Made by a program: the position numbers and the translations under genes
Assembly: GCA_009691245.1 (NCBI GenBank)
Contig: SHUM01000001.1
Span: 124,001 to 188,000, forward strand
Source of the DNA: Acidobacteriota bacterium
GTDB lineage: Bacteria; Acidobacteriota; Terriglobia; 2-12-FULL-54-10
DNA: 64,000 bases
Direction of reading: 5' to 3'
Part shown: piece by piece, positions 43,732-51,443 of the stretch
Layout of the letters: the number at the start of each line of letters is the position of its first letter
How positions within the stretch are numbered: the first letter of the stretch is position 1
Notes under the pieces: generated by a model
Database searches by the model: none
Told to the model about the DNA's origin: nothing
What the model saw: the letters and a program-made list of their open reading frames with translations, nothing else

Positions 43732-45669
43732 ATGAAGCATGGAATGGGTCGATGGTTGCTAGGGCTGGTGTTAGTTCTTTCGGGTGGGATCGGCGCGATG
43801 GCGCAGCAGACGTTGAACGGGGTGCCTGCTCAGTTGGTTTCCTATCCGGACACAATTATCCACAATGGCAAGATCGTCATCATGAGCGACATGTCGCTCT
43901 CAAATTCACTGGGCCGCACGGTGCAGGCCATGGCTATCAAGGGCGACCGCGTCCTGGCCATCGGCTCCGACGCTGAGATGATGAGTCTCTCTGGTCCCCA
44001 GACGAAGAAGATTGACGTCAAGGGCCACTTCGTTTCGCCTGGGATCATCAACACCCACACCCATCTTCACGATGCCGCCGTCAACACCTGGGCGCGCAAC
44101 CATCCGGAGAAGACGGAGGCCATCCGCAAGAATTTCACCGTTACCGGCAAAACCTTCGATGACATCACCAAGGGCATCGAGTTGGTCATCAAGGAACAGA
44201 TGGCGCGACCGATCCCCGGCCAATGGGCCTGGATCGATCTGCCGACTGGGCAGTCCGGGTCGGGTCTTGGCATCGACTATCTGATGAAGAAGACGATGAG
44301 CCGCGATCAGTTGGATAAGCTGGCTCCCAAGCTCCCCGTTTTTGTCGGCGCGCACCCGGCGTTTTTGTGGAACACCGCTGCGCGCAATGCGTTCCTCGAC
44401 TGGTATGAGGTCGAACCGACCGACGCCAATGAGAAGAAAGCCATCACCATCGACACCACCATGGGCCGCTCGCTGGTGGCGGACTTCTACTTCGATAAGC
44501 ACATGGGCGAGCTTGCCAACGTCATCCGCGACTATCTGGAATATCAGACTGTCGTGGGCATGACCACGTTCAGCTCGCACATCGTCGGCCTGCGCAAGAT
44601 GCCCGCCTATACCCAACTGGTGCAGGAAGGCCGCATGCCGGTGCGCTTCGCATTCTCCAACCGCTATTGCCAGCAGATCGAAGTGGACATCCCTGGCTGC
44701 TTCCTGCGCGCCGGTGATTACGCTGGTCTGGGTGATCGCACCAATTACTTCTGGAACGTTGGCATCACGCTGGGCGGCATCGATAACGGCCCGCCGGCTG
44801 TCTGCACGACGATGGAAGCCCCAGCCGAGTTCAAGGCCAAGGAAGAGTGCATCATTCAGCCTGGCAATGAATATTGGAAGGCCGTCTACGCGGCGATCCG
44901 CTCGCGCTACCGCTATGTGGTCAACCACTCCTGGGGCGACAAGGGTGTCGATTACGTTCTCGACATCATGGACGAGTTGATCAAGGACAACCCGGAGAGC
45001 TTCAGCAATGAGTTCTTCAAGTCCCGCCGCTTCACTAGCGACCACTGTGGATTCTATCCCACCCCCAGCCAGCTTCCCCGCATGGCGAAGTTCGGATGGA
45101 TGGTCAGTTGCACCACCAACGCGCTCACGCGTAGCGCTCCGTACCTGCAAATCTACGGCATGAAGTACGAGAACCGCCTGGCACCCATCGCCAGTACCAT
45201 CAAGGCCGGCGTTTACGCGACGTTTGAAGCCGAGCTGGGTGTGGACATGTCCAGGCCCGAAAACACCGTCGAGCCGATGCATCTCGACGCCAAACCTTTC
45301 ATCACCCGCATCAACCGCTGGGGCGACACCATCTCCAAGGTGGACGCAGTGGATCGTGAAACGCTGCTCAAGATGAGCACCATCTGGGCCGCCTTATACG
45401 TTCTGCGCGAGAAGGAACTGGGATCGCTCGAGCCGGGCAAGTTCGCCGACTATGTGGTCTGGAACAAGGACTACCTCACCGTGCCGATCGACGAGTTCCA
45501 GACGATCTATCCGCTGATGACCGTGGTGGGCAACAAGACCATGGTTCTGCGCGAAGAGTTCGCCAGGGTTCTGGGTCAGCCCGCGGTTGGCCCTCAGGCC
45601 AAGTGGGACTTTATAGACGACAAACCCGAGGCGGTCGATTTGCTGAACCCCGGGGGCAGCGGCGAATAG
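43732..45669 (+). CDS. Exported amidohydrolase (Amidohydro_3 type), metal motif intact
   Basis: The product is about 645 residues with a signal peptide (L-L-G-L-V-L-V-L-S-G-G-I-G-A-M-A-Q). The amidohydrolase fold starts at P-D-T-I-I-H-N-G-K-I-V. The metal motif is P-G-I-I-N-T-H-T-H-L-H with His109, His111 and His113. Further His are in V-V-N-H-S-W-G-D-K-G and T-S-D-H-C-G-F-Y, and the end has L-G-S-L-E-P-G-K-F-A-D-Y-V-V. Members hydrolyse C-N or C-O bonds in rings or amides. GAAAGGAG precedes ATG 43732. It resembles the two minus-strand amidohydrolases but keeps the His motif they lack. It is followed by the propeller gene with the in-frame UGA. Confidence 0.88.
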   Translation: MKHGMGRWLLGLVLVLSGGIGAMAQQTLNGVPAQLVSYPDTIIHNGKIVIMSDMSLSNSLGRTVQAMAIKGDRVLAIGSDAEMMSLSGPQTKKIDVKGHFVSPGIINTHTHLHDAAVNTWARNHPEKTEAIRKNFTVTGKTFDDITKGIELVIKEQMARPIPGQWAWIDLPTGQSGSGLGIDYLMKKTMSRDQLDKLAPKLPVFVGAHPAFLWNTAARNAFLDWYEVEPTDANEKKAITIDTTMGRSLVADFYFDKHMGELANVIRDYLEYQTVVGMTTFSSHIVGLRKMPAYTQLVQEGRMPVRFAFSNRYCQQIEVDIPGCFLRAGDYAGLGDRTNYFWNVGITLGGIDNGPPAVCTTMEAPAEFKAKEECIIQPGNEYWKAVYAAIRSRYRYVVNHSWGDKGVDYVLDIMDELIKDNPESFSNEFFKSRRFTSDHCGFYPTPSQLPRMAKFGWMVSCTTNALTRSAPYLQIYGMKYENRLAPIASTIKAGVYATFEAELGVDMSRPENTVEPMHLDAKPFITRINRWGDTISKVDAVDRETLLKMSTIWAALYVLREKELGSLEPGKFADYVVWNKDYLTVPIDEFQTIYPLMTVVGNKTMVLREEFARVLGQPAVGPQAKWDFIDDKPEAVDLLNPGGSGE

Positions 45670-45730
45670 TTGGCTCGATATCAGCTTGACGCTGATTCGT
45701 TAACCCTCGATTTGTCGTAATCACCAATCT

Positions 45731-45775
45731 GGGGCTGGTGGCGTTTCCCTGATAGAGACGCCTTGCCAGCCCCTT
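45731..45775 (+). terminator. Intrinsic terminator after the amidohydrolase gene
   Basis: GGGGCTGG plus GGCGT pair with ACGCC plus CCAGCCCC across a small bulge, followed by TTTCTTT. About 190 bp then separate it from the next start, so the propeller gene may have its own promoter. Confidence 0.85.
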
Positions 45776-45965
45776 TCTTTCTGTTATTTTGTTCATTTCA
45801 TTTGGTGTTAATATTGTTTAAGACGGGGTAATTGGTCTACTCACGCCGTGGGCGTGAGGTGCTGGATGCTGTCCCAAGGCGACGGATATCAGCGAGCTGT
45901 CTTAACGTGTTGCGCAGGCAGCGCGATGAAATCAAAGTTCATATTATCCAAGGAGGCATCTTACG

Positions 45966-48146
45966 ATGTCAGCTAGATTGCACACGGCCCCACTTGCTGT
46001 AACGGCGGCGATTCTCGCCACACTGGCTTTCGCTACGTTCTGGGTGATTCGTGGCGGGTCCGTACAAAATTCAGAATTAGCCAAGAACTCCGAAGTCGCG
46101 CGCCGCGGTGGCTCAACGCAGTTGGTGGGCGTTACACCCATGCAGACGACGGGTGGAGAAATGTGTGAATGGATGCCGGCCAGCGCCAGCGCTTCCATGT
46201 CGGCAGCGATGCTGCAGTCCGCTCCGGCGGCTGGCGGCGCCGCTTCCGTTCATCTGGACCGCGCGCCGGTTCGCGAATTGAAGGACACCTACCCAACTTA
46301 CAGCGCCATCGCGCAGGACGCCCGCACCGGCGACATCTTCATGCAGGACGAAAATCTGTTCGGCATCCGTGTGTTCGACCGCAATACCAACACACCTCCC
46401 AACGCCGCGTTCTCCGAGCCCAAGCGTTATTTGGGCGGACACAACACCAAGCTGGAGTTCAATTGTGGTCTGTACATTGACCCCAAGACCGGCGACATCT
46501 ATTCGGTGAACAACGACACCACGGATTTGCTGGTGATCTTCGAGGCCAAGGCCGAGGGCGATGTCAAGCCCAACCGCGAGTTGAAGACACCGCACGGCAC
46601 CTACGGCATCGCCGTCGATGAGGAAAAGGGCGAGATGTACATGACGGTGGAGCACACCAACTCGATCGTCGCCTATCCCAAAGCCGCCAAGGGAACCGAC
46701 AAGTTCCTGCGCGAAATTCGCGGCCTGAACACCAAGCTGGCCGATCCGCACGGCATTTCGCTGCACACCAAAAAGAACTTGATGCTGGTTACCAACCACG
46801 GCAACACGCTCGAGGGAACCGCGCCCACCTACGGAAAATTCCTCCCGCCCTCCATCACGTTCTATCCGATGGACGGCGTCGGCAACATCGCGCCGGTCAG
46901 GACCATTGCCGGTCCCAAGACGCGCTTGAACTGGCCCGCGCACATCTGGATTGATGAGGCGCGCGAGGAGTTTTACGTGGCCAACGACGCCGATCATTCC
47001 ATCCTGGTGTTCGGCATGGACGATGATGGCGACGTGGCACCGCGCCGCATGATTCGCGGACCCAAGACGCAGATCCGCAATCCCATGGGCGTCTTCGTCG
47101 ATTTGAAGAACGATGAGCTGTGGGTCTCCAACATGGGCAACCACCGCGCCACGGTTTACGCGCGCACGGCCAACGGCGATGCCGAGCCCAAGCGCGTGAT
47201 CCGCAGCGCCCCGACCGAGAAGATCGCGCAAGCCATCGGCAATCCCGGCGCCGTGGGTTATGACAGCAAGCGCGAAGAAATTCTCGTGCCCAACTGAGTG
47301 GCTCACCCGCAAATTGCGGTTTTCGCCAGGCTGGCGAAAGAAAACTCCCCAACCACCCGTTTGCTGGCAGGCCAGAAGACTTATCTGAGCCGCACCATGC
47401 ATGACGTACGCTACGATCCCGTCAATGACGAGATGCTGGTTACCAATCCGTTTGCCCGCGCGATTCTGGTTTTCCGCGGCGGAGCCGATGGCGAGGAAGC
47501 TCCCGTGCGCATCATTCAGGGCTCCAACACCATGCTCGGCGATCCCAAGCGTTACGCCGGCGGTCCCGATCGCGTCGAGGTTAATCCTGTTCACAACGAA
47601 ATCTACGTTCCTGACGGCTCGCGCGTATTGGTTTATGATCGCCGGGCGACCGGCAACGTCGCGCCCATCCGCGTGCTCGAAGGCCCTGATACGCTGCTGG
47701 ACGATGAAGGCACATTGGCCATTGATCCAATCAACAACATCTTTGCCGTCGCGCAGGATACGGTCCTGGCCGGCGCCACGAAGATGGCCCACATCCTCAC
47801 CTTTGCCCGTATGGCGGCGGGCAACACCAAGCCGCTCGGTGAAATCGCCGGTCCAAAAACGGAGATCATCCGCATCAATCAGTTGCAGATGCATCCGCCG
47901 AAGGGCTGGATTATTGCAGCGCAGCCTGGATTCATTGATGTTCAGAAGCCGGAAGGCGTATTCATCGGCGTCTGGCACATCAAGGACAAAGGCGATGTCG
48001 CTCCCCGCTTCAAGATCGGCGGCACAGCCAAGGGCGTAATGTTAAAGCCTCGCGGCGTGGCCATCAACGTCAAACATAAAGAGCTGCTGGTGGCGGACAT
48101 GCGCTTGAACGCCATCCTCACCTACTCGGTTCCTGAACTTTTCTAA
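45966..48146 (+). CDS. Periplasmic NHL-type beta-propeller, probable selenoprotein (copy 1, Sec444)
   Basis: Two abutting open frames in the same phase (45966-47294 and 47298-48146) are separated only by TGA at 47295-47297. Read through, they give one protein of 726 residues. It has an N-terminal signal anchor (A-A-I-L-A-T-L-A-F-A-T-F-W-V-I), the conserved M-C-E-W-M-P-A-S-A (Cys67) and E-F-N-C-G-L-Y-I-D-P (Cys167). About ten NHL-like blades follow, with units such as E-F-Y-V-A-N-D-A-D-H-S-I-L-V-F. The UGA falls in the blade I-L-V-P-N-U-V-A-H-P-Q-I-A-V-F, at the loop position after the Asn. A hairpin with loop AGGCT follows at 47321-47339. AAGGAGG precedes ATG 45966. Without read-through the propeller would be cut in the middle. 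Selenocysteine is inferred; no sel genes are in the window. Confidence 0.82.
47295..47339 (+). promoter_or_regulatory. In-frame UGA with bSECIS-like hairpin, copy 1
   Basis: After TGA (47295-47297) a 24-nt spacer leads to TTCGCC-AGGCT-GGCGAA, extended by another T-A pair and a G-T pair (47321-47339). The small apical loop with two G fits the bacterial SECIS consensus that binds SelB. A weaker hairpin (CCGC/GCGG) lies at 47307-47319. Copy 2 has the same arrangement. Confidence 0.75.
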
Positions 48147-48164
48147 CCTGATTCGATAAACATT

Positions 48165-48198
48165 AAAGGCCCGCGGATGATTCCGCGGGCCTTTGTGT
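48165..48198 (+). terminator. Terminator after the propeller gene
   Basis: Perfect 13-bp stem AAAGGCCCGCGGA / TCCGCGGGCCTTT with loop TGAT, 18 bp after the stop codon. The following T-run is interrupted (GTGTTTT). Confidence 0.88.
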
Positions 48199-48203
48199 TT
48201 TAT

Positions 48204-48285
48204 CAGAGCCGCGACCGGAGGGGAGCGATGGCCCCGGTAGCTCGTGATGTTCGCGCGACCTCTCCCTTCCCGTCGCGGCTCGATC
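48204..48285. repeat. Dispersed palindrome between convergent genes
   Basis: The left arm CAGAGCCGCGACCGGAGGGG and the right arm with its complement (CCCTTCCCGTCGCGGCTCG) place a family member directly after the propeller terminator. It is just 3 bp beyond the ispF stop, so it may also end the ispD-ispF transcript. Confidence 0.82.
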
Positions 48286-48288
48286 AGA

Positions 48289-48783
48289 TCATCGCAGATC
48301 GCTGGCTCGCTCCACCAGCGCGACGGCGTGCGCGGAAGCAAGATTCGGTGTTACGCCCTCACTGGTCTTGGCCTTCACACTGACCCGGGCGGGATCAATG
48401 CCCAGCGCGAAAGCGATCCGCCGGATGATTTCTTCCATGTGCGGCGCGAGCTTTGGTTCGTCCAGCACCACCACTGAGTCGATATTGCCAATACTCCAGC
48501 CGGCGTTGGTGATCAGTCGCCGCGTGTGTTCCAGAAATGTCAGGCCCGGCGTGTTCTTCCATTGCGGATCGTTGTCTGGAAAGTGTCGGCCAATATCCCC
48601 GAGCGCGACGGCACCCAGCAGTGCATCGACGATGGCATGGCAGAGCACATCGCCATCGGAGTGTGCGATGGGCCCACGCGGCGCAGGCAGCGCGCAACCG
48701 GCCAGAACCAGCGGCAAGCCCTCGGCTAGCCGATGAGTGTCATATCCGATCCCGCAACGCGTGTGAGTAGTTGGGTTGTTCAT
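48289..48783 (-). CDS. ispF: 2-C-methyl-D-erythritol 2,4-cyclodiphosphate synthase
   Basis: The product is 164 residues. R-C-G-I-G-Y-D-T-H-R-L-A-E-G (zinc ligands Asp and His) and A-H-S-D-G-D-V-L-C-H-A-I-V-D-A-L-L-G-A are the family signatures, with D-I-G-R-H-F-P-D-N-D-P-Q-W-K following. It catalyses the fifth step of the MEP isoprenoid pathway in the cytoplasm. ATG overlaps the ispD stop (ATGA, 48780-48783), so translation is coupled. Both enzymes are close to standard length. Confidence 0.96.
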   Translation of the reverse strand: MNNPTTHTRCGIGYDTHRLAEGLPLVLAGCALPAPRGPIAHSDGDVLCHAIVDALLGAVALGDIGRHFPDNDPQWKNTPGLTFLEHTRRLITNAGWSIGNIDSVVVLDEPKLAPHMEEIIRRIAFALGIDPARVSVKAKTSEGVTPNLASAHAVALVERASDLR

Positions 48784-49514
48784 GATTTCCAGGCGCCCTT
48801 TTCGTCGCTTTCTTTCGCCGCCGCTCTCTCTTGATCGAGGTAGAAGCGCGCCAGTTCCAGATCAGGCGGCGCGGTGATCTTGATGTTGCGTGGCGAGCCG
48901 ACTACCACGGTGACTTCGGCCCCCAGTCGCTCCACCAGGCTGGCCTCATCGGTACCTGTGTACTGGTCCGAGCGGGCGCTATCGAAGGCTTCCATTAACA
49001 GTCGGTAGTGGAACACCTGTGGCGTCTGCGCCAGCACAATCCGCTCGCGGGGAATGGTCGCCGTGATCCGAGTGCGCTCCACCTGTTTGACGGTATCCAC
49101 GCACAGCACGCCGAGAATGCTCGCCTTCGTGCGCGCGGCCTCGGCGATCACCGAGGATATTTCACTGACCGAAACAAACGGGCGCACGGCATCATGTATG
49201 GCGACCAGCGCGGTGTCGGCGGGCAGAGCGCGCAGAGCATTTTCCACCGACTGCTGCCGGCTGTCGCCGCCCTTCACGATGGTGATCTGCTTGCTGATTT
49301 TCGCCAGGCGGACCATCTCAGCGATCGCCGCCTGATCCTCCTCGCGAGCCGCGAGGTAGATGGCGTCCACGTCGGCGCAGGCATCAAACTTCCGCAGCGT
49401 GAGCGTCAGGATGGGTTCGCCATCGAGGCGTAGGAACTGCTTCCGCGTGTGCCCCATGCGCACGCCTAGCCCAGCCGCCGGAATGATGGCGATCACTTTT
49501 CCGTATGCGCTCAT
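48780..49514 (-). CDS. ispD: 2-C-methyl-D-erythritol 4-phosphate cytidylyltransferase
   Basis: The product is 244 residues. The nucleotide-binding start I-I-P-A-A-G-L-G-V-R-M-G, the K-Q-F-L-R-L-D-G-E-P-I-L block, I-H-D-A-V-R-P-F-V and D-E-A-S-L-V-E-R-L-G are diagnostic. It forms CDP-methylerythritol in the MEP pathway and precedes ispF, its near neighbour in the pathway. It starts 12 nt after the binding-protein gene ends, so it may be read through from the selenoprotein cluster. Confidence 0.96.
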   Translation of the reverse strand: MSAYGKVIAIIPAAGLGVRMGHTRKQFLRLDGEPILTLTLRKFDACADVDAIYLAAREEDQAAIAEMVRLAKISKQITIVKGGDSRQQSVENALRALPADTALVAIHDAVRPFVSVSEISSVIAEAARTKASILGVLCVDTVKQVERTRITATIPRERIVLAQTPQVFHYRLLMEAFDSARSDQYTGTDEASLVERLGAEVTVVVGSPRNIKITAPPDLELARFYLDQERAAAKESDEKGAWKS

Positions 49515-49526
49515 CTCAGTAATTCA

Positions 49527-50546
49527 TCACTTGTACAGGCTGTCGATGTAGCCGCTCGTGTCCAGCTCCTTGATGAAGCTGTCGTCGTAGAAGTCCTCCA
49601 CCTTGAACCGGCGCATTCCGGCGGTGTTGTAGAGCTCCATCACCTTCTTGATTCCCGGCACGTGTGGATAAGGCTTGCGCGGCAACTTGGTCATGTCGCG
49701 GAACAGTAATTCCTGCTGCTCGCGGTCATTGATGCCGTACCACTTGTTGATGGAGCTGAAGACCACCGTCTTATTCTGCTTGAGCATGGCGATGGCCTCC
49801 ACCGTGGCGCGCAGGAAGCGGCGAACGGTGTCGGGGTTTTCCTGCACCCACTTGCGCGAGGCCGTAACGCCGGAGCCAGGAATGGGGATGTTGTATTGAC
49901 TCAGGTCCACCAACGCGCGATGGCCCTTCGACAGCGCCATGGTGTAGACCAGCTCATCGGCGACGAAGGCGTCGACGGTGCGGTTCTCAAAGGTGTCCAG
50001 AGCCAGCGCATTTTCCATCAGGGCGAGATCCTGATCCGGGTTCCAGCCCATGATCTGCGCGAAGGCCAGCGCCTCAAAGTGGGTCATCGCGCCGAAGCCG
50101 GAGTAGCCGAGGCGCTTGCCCTTGAGCTGCTCGATGGAGGTGATGTCCTTGTGTGCCACGATGTGCCAGCGAACAATATGGTCGGTGGAGGCGAGGATGA
50201 TGCGGTCGCCGGCGGTGGCGTCGGTGGCGCGACTCACGGTCATGGGCGAGCCGCCGCCGATGGAGAAATGCACTTGGTTACTTTGCCCGATGCGGTCCTT
50301 GGGGATCATCACTCCCGCACGCGCGGCGCGCGCCGCCGCGCTGGCGGTGATGAACTGCTCGACCTCCAGACCGTGCTTCTTGAAAATCCCAGCATCCTGC
50401 GCTACCGTGAAGATCAGTTTATTCAGCGAGACATCGCCCAGGCTTACGCGTACCTTGATCAGCTCCTGAGCGTGCGCGGGCGGGGACATTACAGCCAGGG
50501 CAAGCATGGCTCCCAAAAATAAAATGGCCAACCGTTTGATCGACAT
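49527..50546 (-). CDS. NitT/TauT-type periplasmic substrate-binding protein
   Basis: The product is 339 residues. A signal peptide (L-A-I-L-F-L-G-A-M-L-A-L-A-V-M-S-P-P-A-H-A) is followed by the SsuA/THI5-like fold: A-Q-D-A-G-I-F-K-K-H-G-L-E-V-E, L-K-G-K-R-L-G-Y-S-G-F-G-A-M-T-H and A-V-A/D-A-F-V-A-D-E-L-V-Y type lobes. Relatives bind sulfonates, nitrate, pyrimidine precursors or aromatic acids. No permease or ATPase genes lie nearby. GGGAG ahead of ATG 50546 sets the start (the frame is open to 50615). It follows a cohesin-like gene on the same strand and probably delivers or senses that system's small molecule (inference). Confidence 0.8.
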   Translation of the reverse strand: MSIKRLAILFLGAMLALAVMSPPAHAQELIKVRVSLGDVSLNKLIFTVAQDAGIFKKHGLEVEQFITASAAARAARAGVMIPKDRIGQSNQVHFSIGGGSPMTVSRATDATAGDRIILASTDHIVRWHIVAHKDITSIEQLKGKRLGYSGFGAMTHFEALAFAQIMGWNPDQDLALMENALALDTFENRTVDAFVADELVYTMALSKGHRALVDLSQYNIPIPGSGVTASRKWVQENPDTVRRFLRATVEAIAMLKQNKTVVFSSINKWYGINDREQQELLFRDMTKLPRKPYPHVPGIKKVMELYNTAGMRRFKVEDFYDDSFIKELDTSGYIDSLYK

Positions 50547-50576
50547 AGTGGCATCTCCCTTATTGATACTTTTGGT

Positions 50577-50657
50577 TGTCATTCTGAGCGTAACGAAGAA
50601 TCTGCTTTTTCCCAACGCCCAAAGTAAAACAGATCCTTCGCTATGCTCAGGATGACA
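50577..50657. repeat. Dispersed imperfect inverted repeat (TGTCATTCTGAGCG family)
   Basis: The left arm TGTCATTCTGAGCGTAACGA (continuing to 50604) and the right arm 50630-50657 pair over 28 nt with a few mismatches. A single arm of the same kind is seen at about 18001-18056 and another just before prs at 11310-11345. Confidence 0.8.
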
Positions 50658-50669
50658 GCGATTGTGTAA

Positions 50670-50711
50670 CGTAAAAGGGCGGGCTGGCCAGCTTATGCCG
50701 GACAGCCCGCC
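50670..50711 (-). terminator. Terminator after the cohesin-like gene
   Basis: On the minus strand GGCGGGCTG pairs with CAGCCCGCC (50678-50711) and is followed by CTTTTAC. It lies between the cohesin-like gene and the binding-protein gene, so those two may be separate transcripts or partly read through. Confidence 0.75.
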
Positions 50712-50767
50712 TTATTATTACACAGGGTTGAAATCAATGCTTAGCCTTCGCCGCCCAGCTTGAACTC

Positions 50768-51403
50768 CTAGTGGGTGAAGAAGAAGCAGGTGGCTTCCGG
50801 CATCATGTCCATGAGTTCCATGACCACCAGGCCGTTTTGCGCATTCACCTTCACGGGCTTGGACGCTGGATCTTTAGCGGAGGTCACAATGGTGTTCATG
50901 CGTACGGCGTAGGGCTTGGCTTCGAGCGTGACCTGAAACAGGAGGTATGCAACCAAGCCGTCCGGCAGCCCTGCTGCCGCTTTGGCATCAGGCAAAGCGG
51001 CGGTAACGGTGAGCTTAGAACGGGTAACGCCTTTGTCGTCGGTCTTGCCTTCCGTTACGACTCCCTTTACGTCGGCGCCGGATTCCTCCGCAGCCACGCC
51101 GGGCGAGAGCTTTTGAAACTTCAGCGTGTTGCTGACGAAGTCGATGTCTACCGTGATCTCCTTCACCGGCATCTTGGGGTCCGGCGTGTAGTAGAGAGGC
51201 AGCATGAGCATCGACCCCGGCGTTCCGGTGATTTCGCCCACGGCGACACGCGGCGCGGGCGGAGGAGGTTCTTCCTTCACCGGCGCAGGTTTCGCTTCCG
51301 GACCGCCCATCTGCATTTGCGCCATGGCCAGAGGCGCGCTCAGCAGCGTTAATGCAATGCTAAGATAAAACCGACTTCTGCAATTAGTGTTTGATCGAAT
51401 CAT
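50768..51403 (-). CDS. Secreted cohesin-like protein ending in CFFFTH (copy 1)
   Basis: The product is 211 residues. A signal peptide (F-Y-L-S-I-A-L-T-L-L-S-A-P-L-A-M-A-Q) and a Pro/Lys/Glu-rich linker lead to a ~130-residue beta-sandwich. The domain resembles cohesin-type modules (P-G-S-M-L-M-L-P-L-Y-Y, V-K-E-I-T-V-D-I-D-F and G-L-V-A-Y-L-L-F-Q-V). The protein ends C-F-F-F-T-H-stop. The homologue at 55761-56360 ends the same way. GAGGAAAGC precedes the ATG. Function is unknown; cohesin-like folds bind other proteins. It lies 40 bp after the probable selenoprotein gene and is likely co-transcribed with it. Confidence 0.78.
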   Translation of the reverse strand: MIRSNTNCRSRFYLSIALTLLSAPLAMAQMQMGGPEAKPAPVKEEPPPPAPRVAVGEITGTPGSMLMLPLYYTPDPKMPVKEITVDIDFVSNTLKFQKLSPGVAAEESGADVKGVVTEGKTDDKGVTRSKLTVTAALPDAKAAAGLPDGLVAYLLFQVTLEAKPYAVRMNTIVTSAKDPASKPVKVNAQNGLVVMELMDMMPEATCFFFTH

Positions 51404-51443
51404 GCTTTCCTCTTTTTAGACAATCTAGTCAAGAATCTCCGGT

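Noticed and set aside
46113-47978. Long (621-codon) open frame on the minus strand opposite the first propeller gene
   Set aside because: It mirrors the codon pattern of the real gene in GC-rich DNA, has no ribosome site, export signal or family resemblance, and covers the UGA only by accident.
47298-48146. The second half of the propeller as a separate gene starting at the GTG after the UGA
   Set aside because: There is no ribosome site before the GTG, no export signal in the product, and the start would fall inside a propeller blade. Reinitiation at TGAGTG remains a weaker alternative to selenocysteine insertion.
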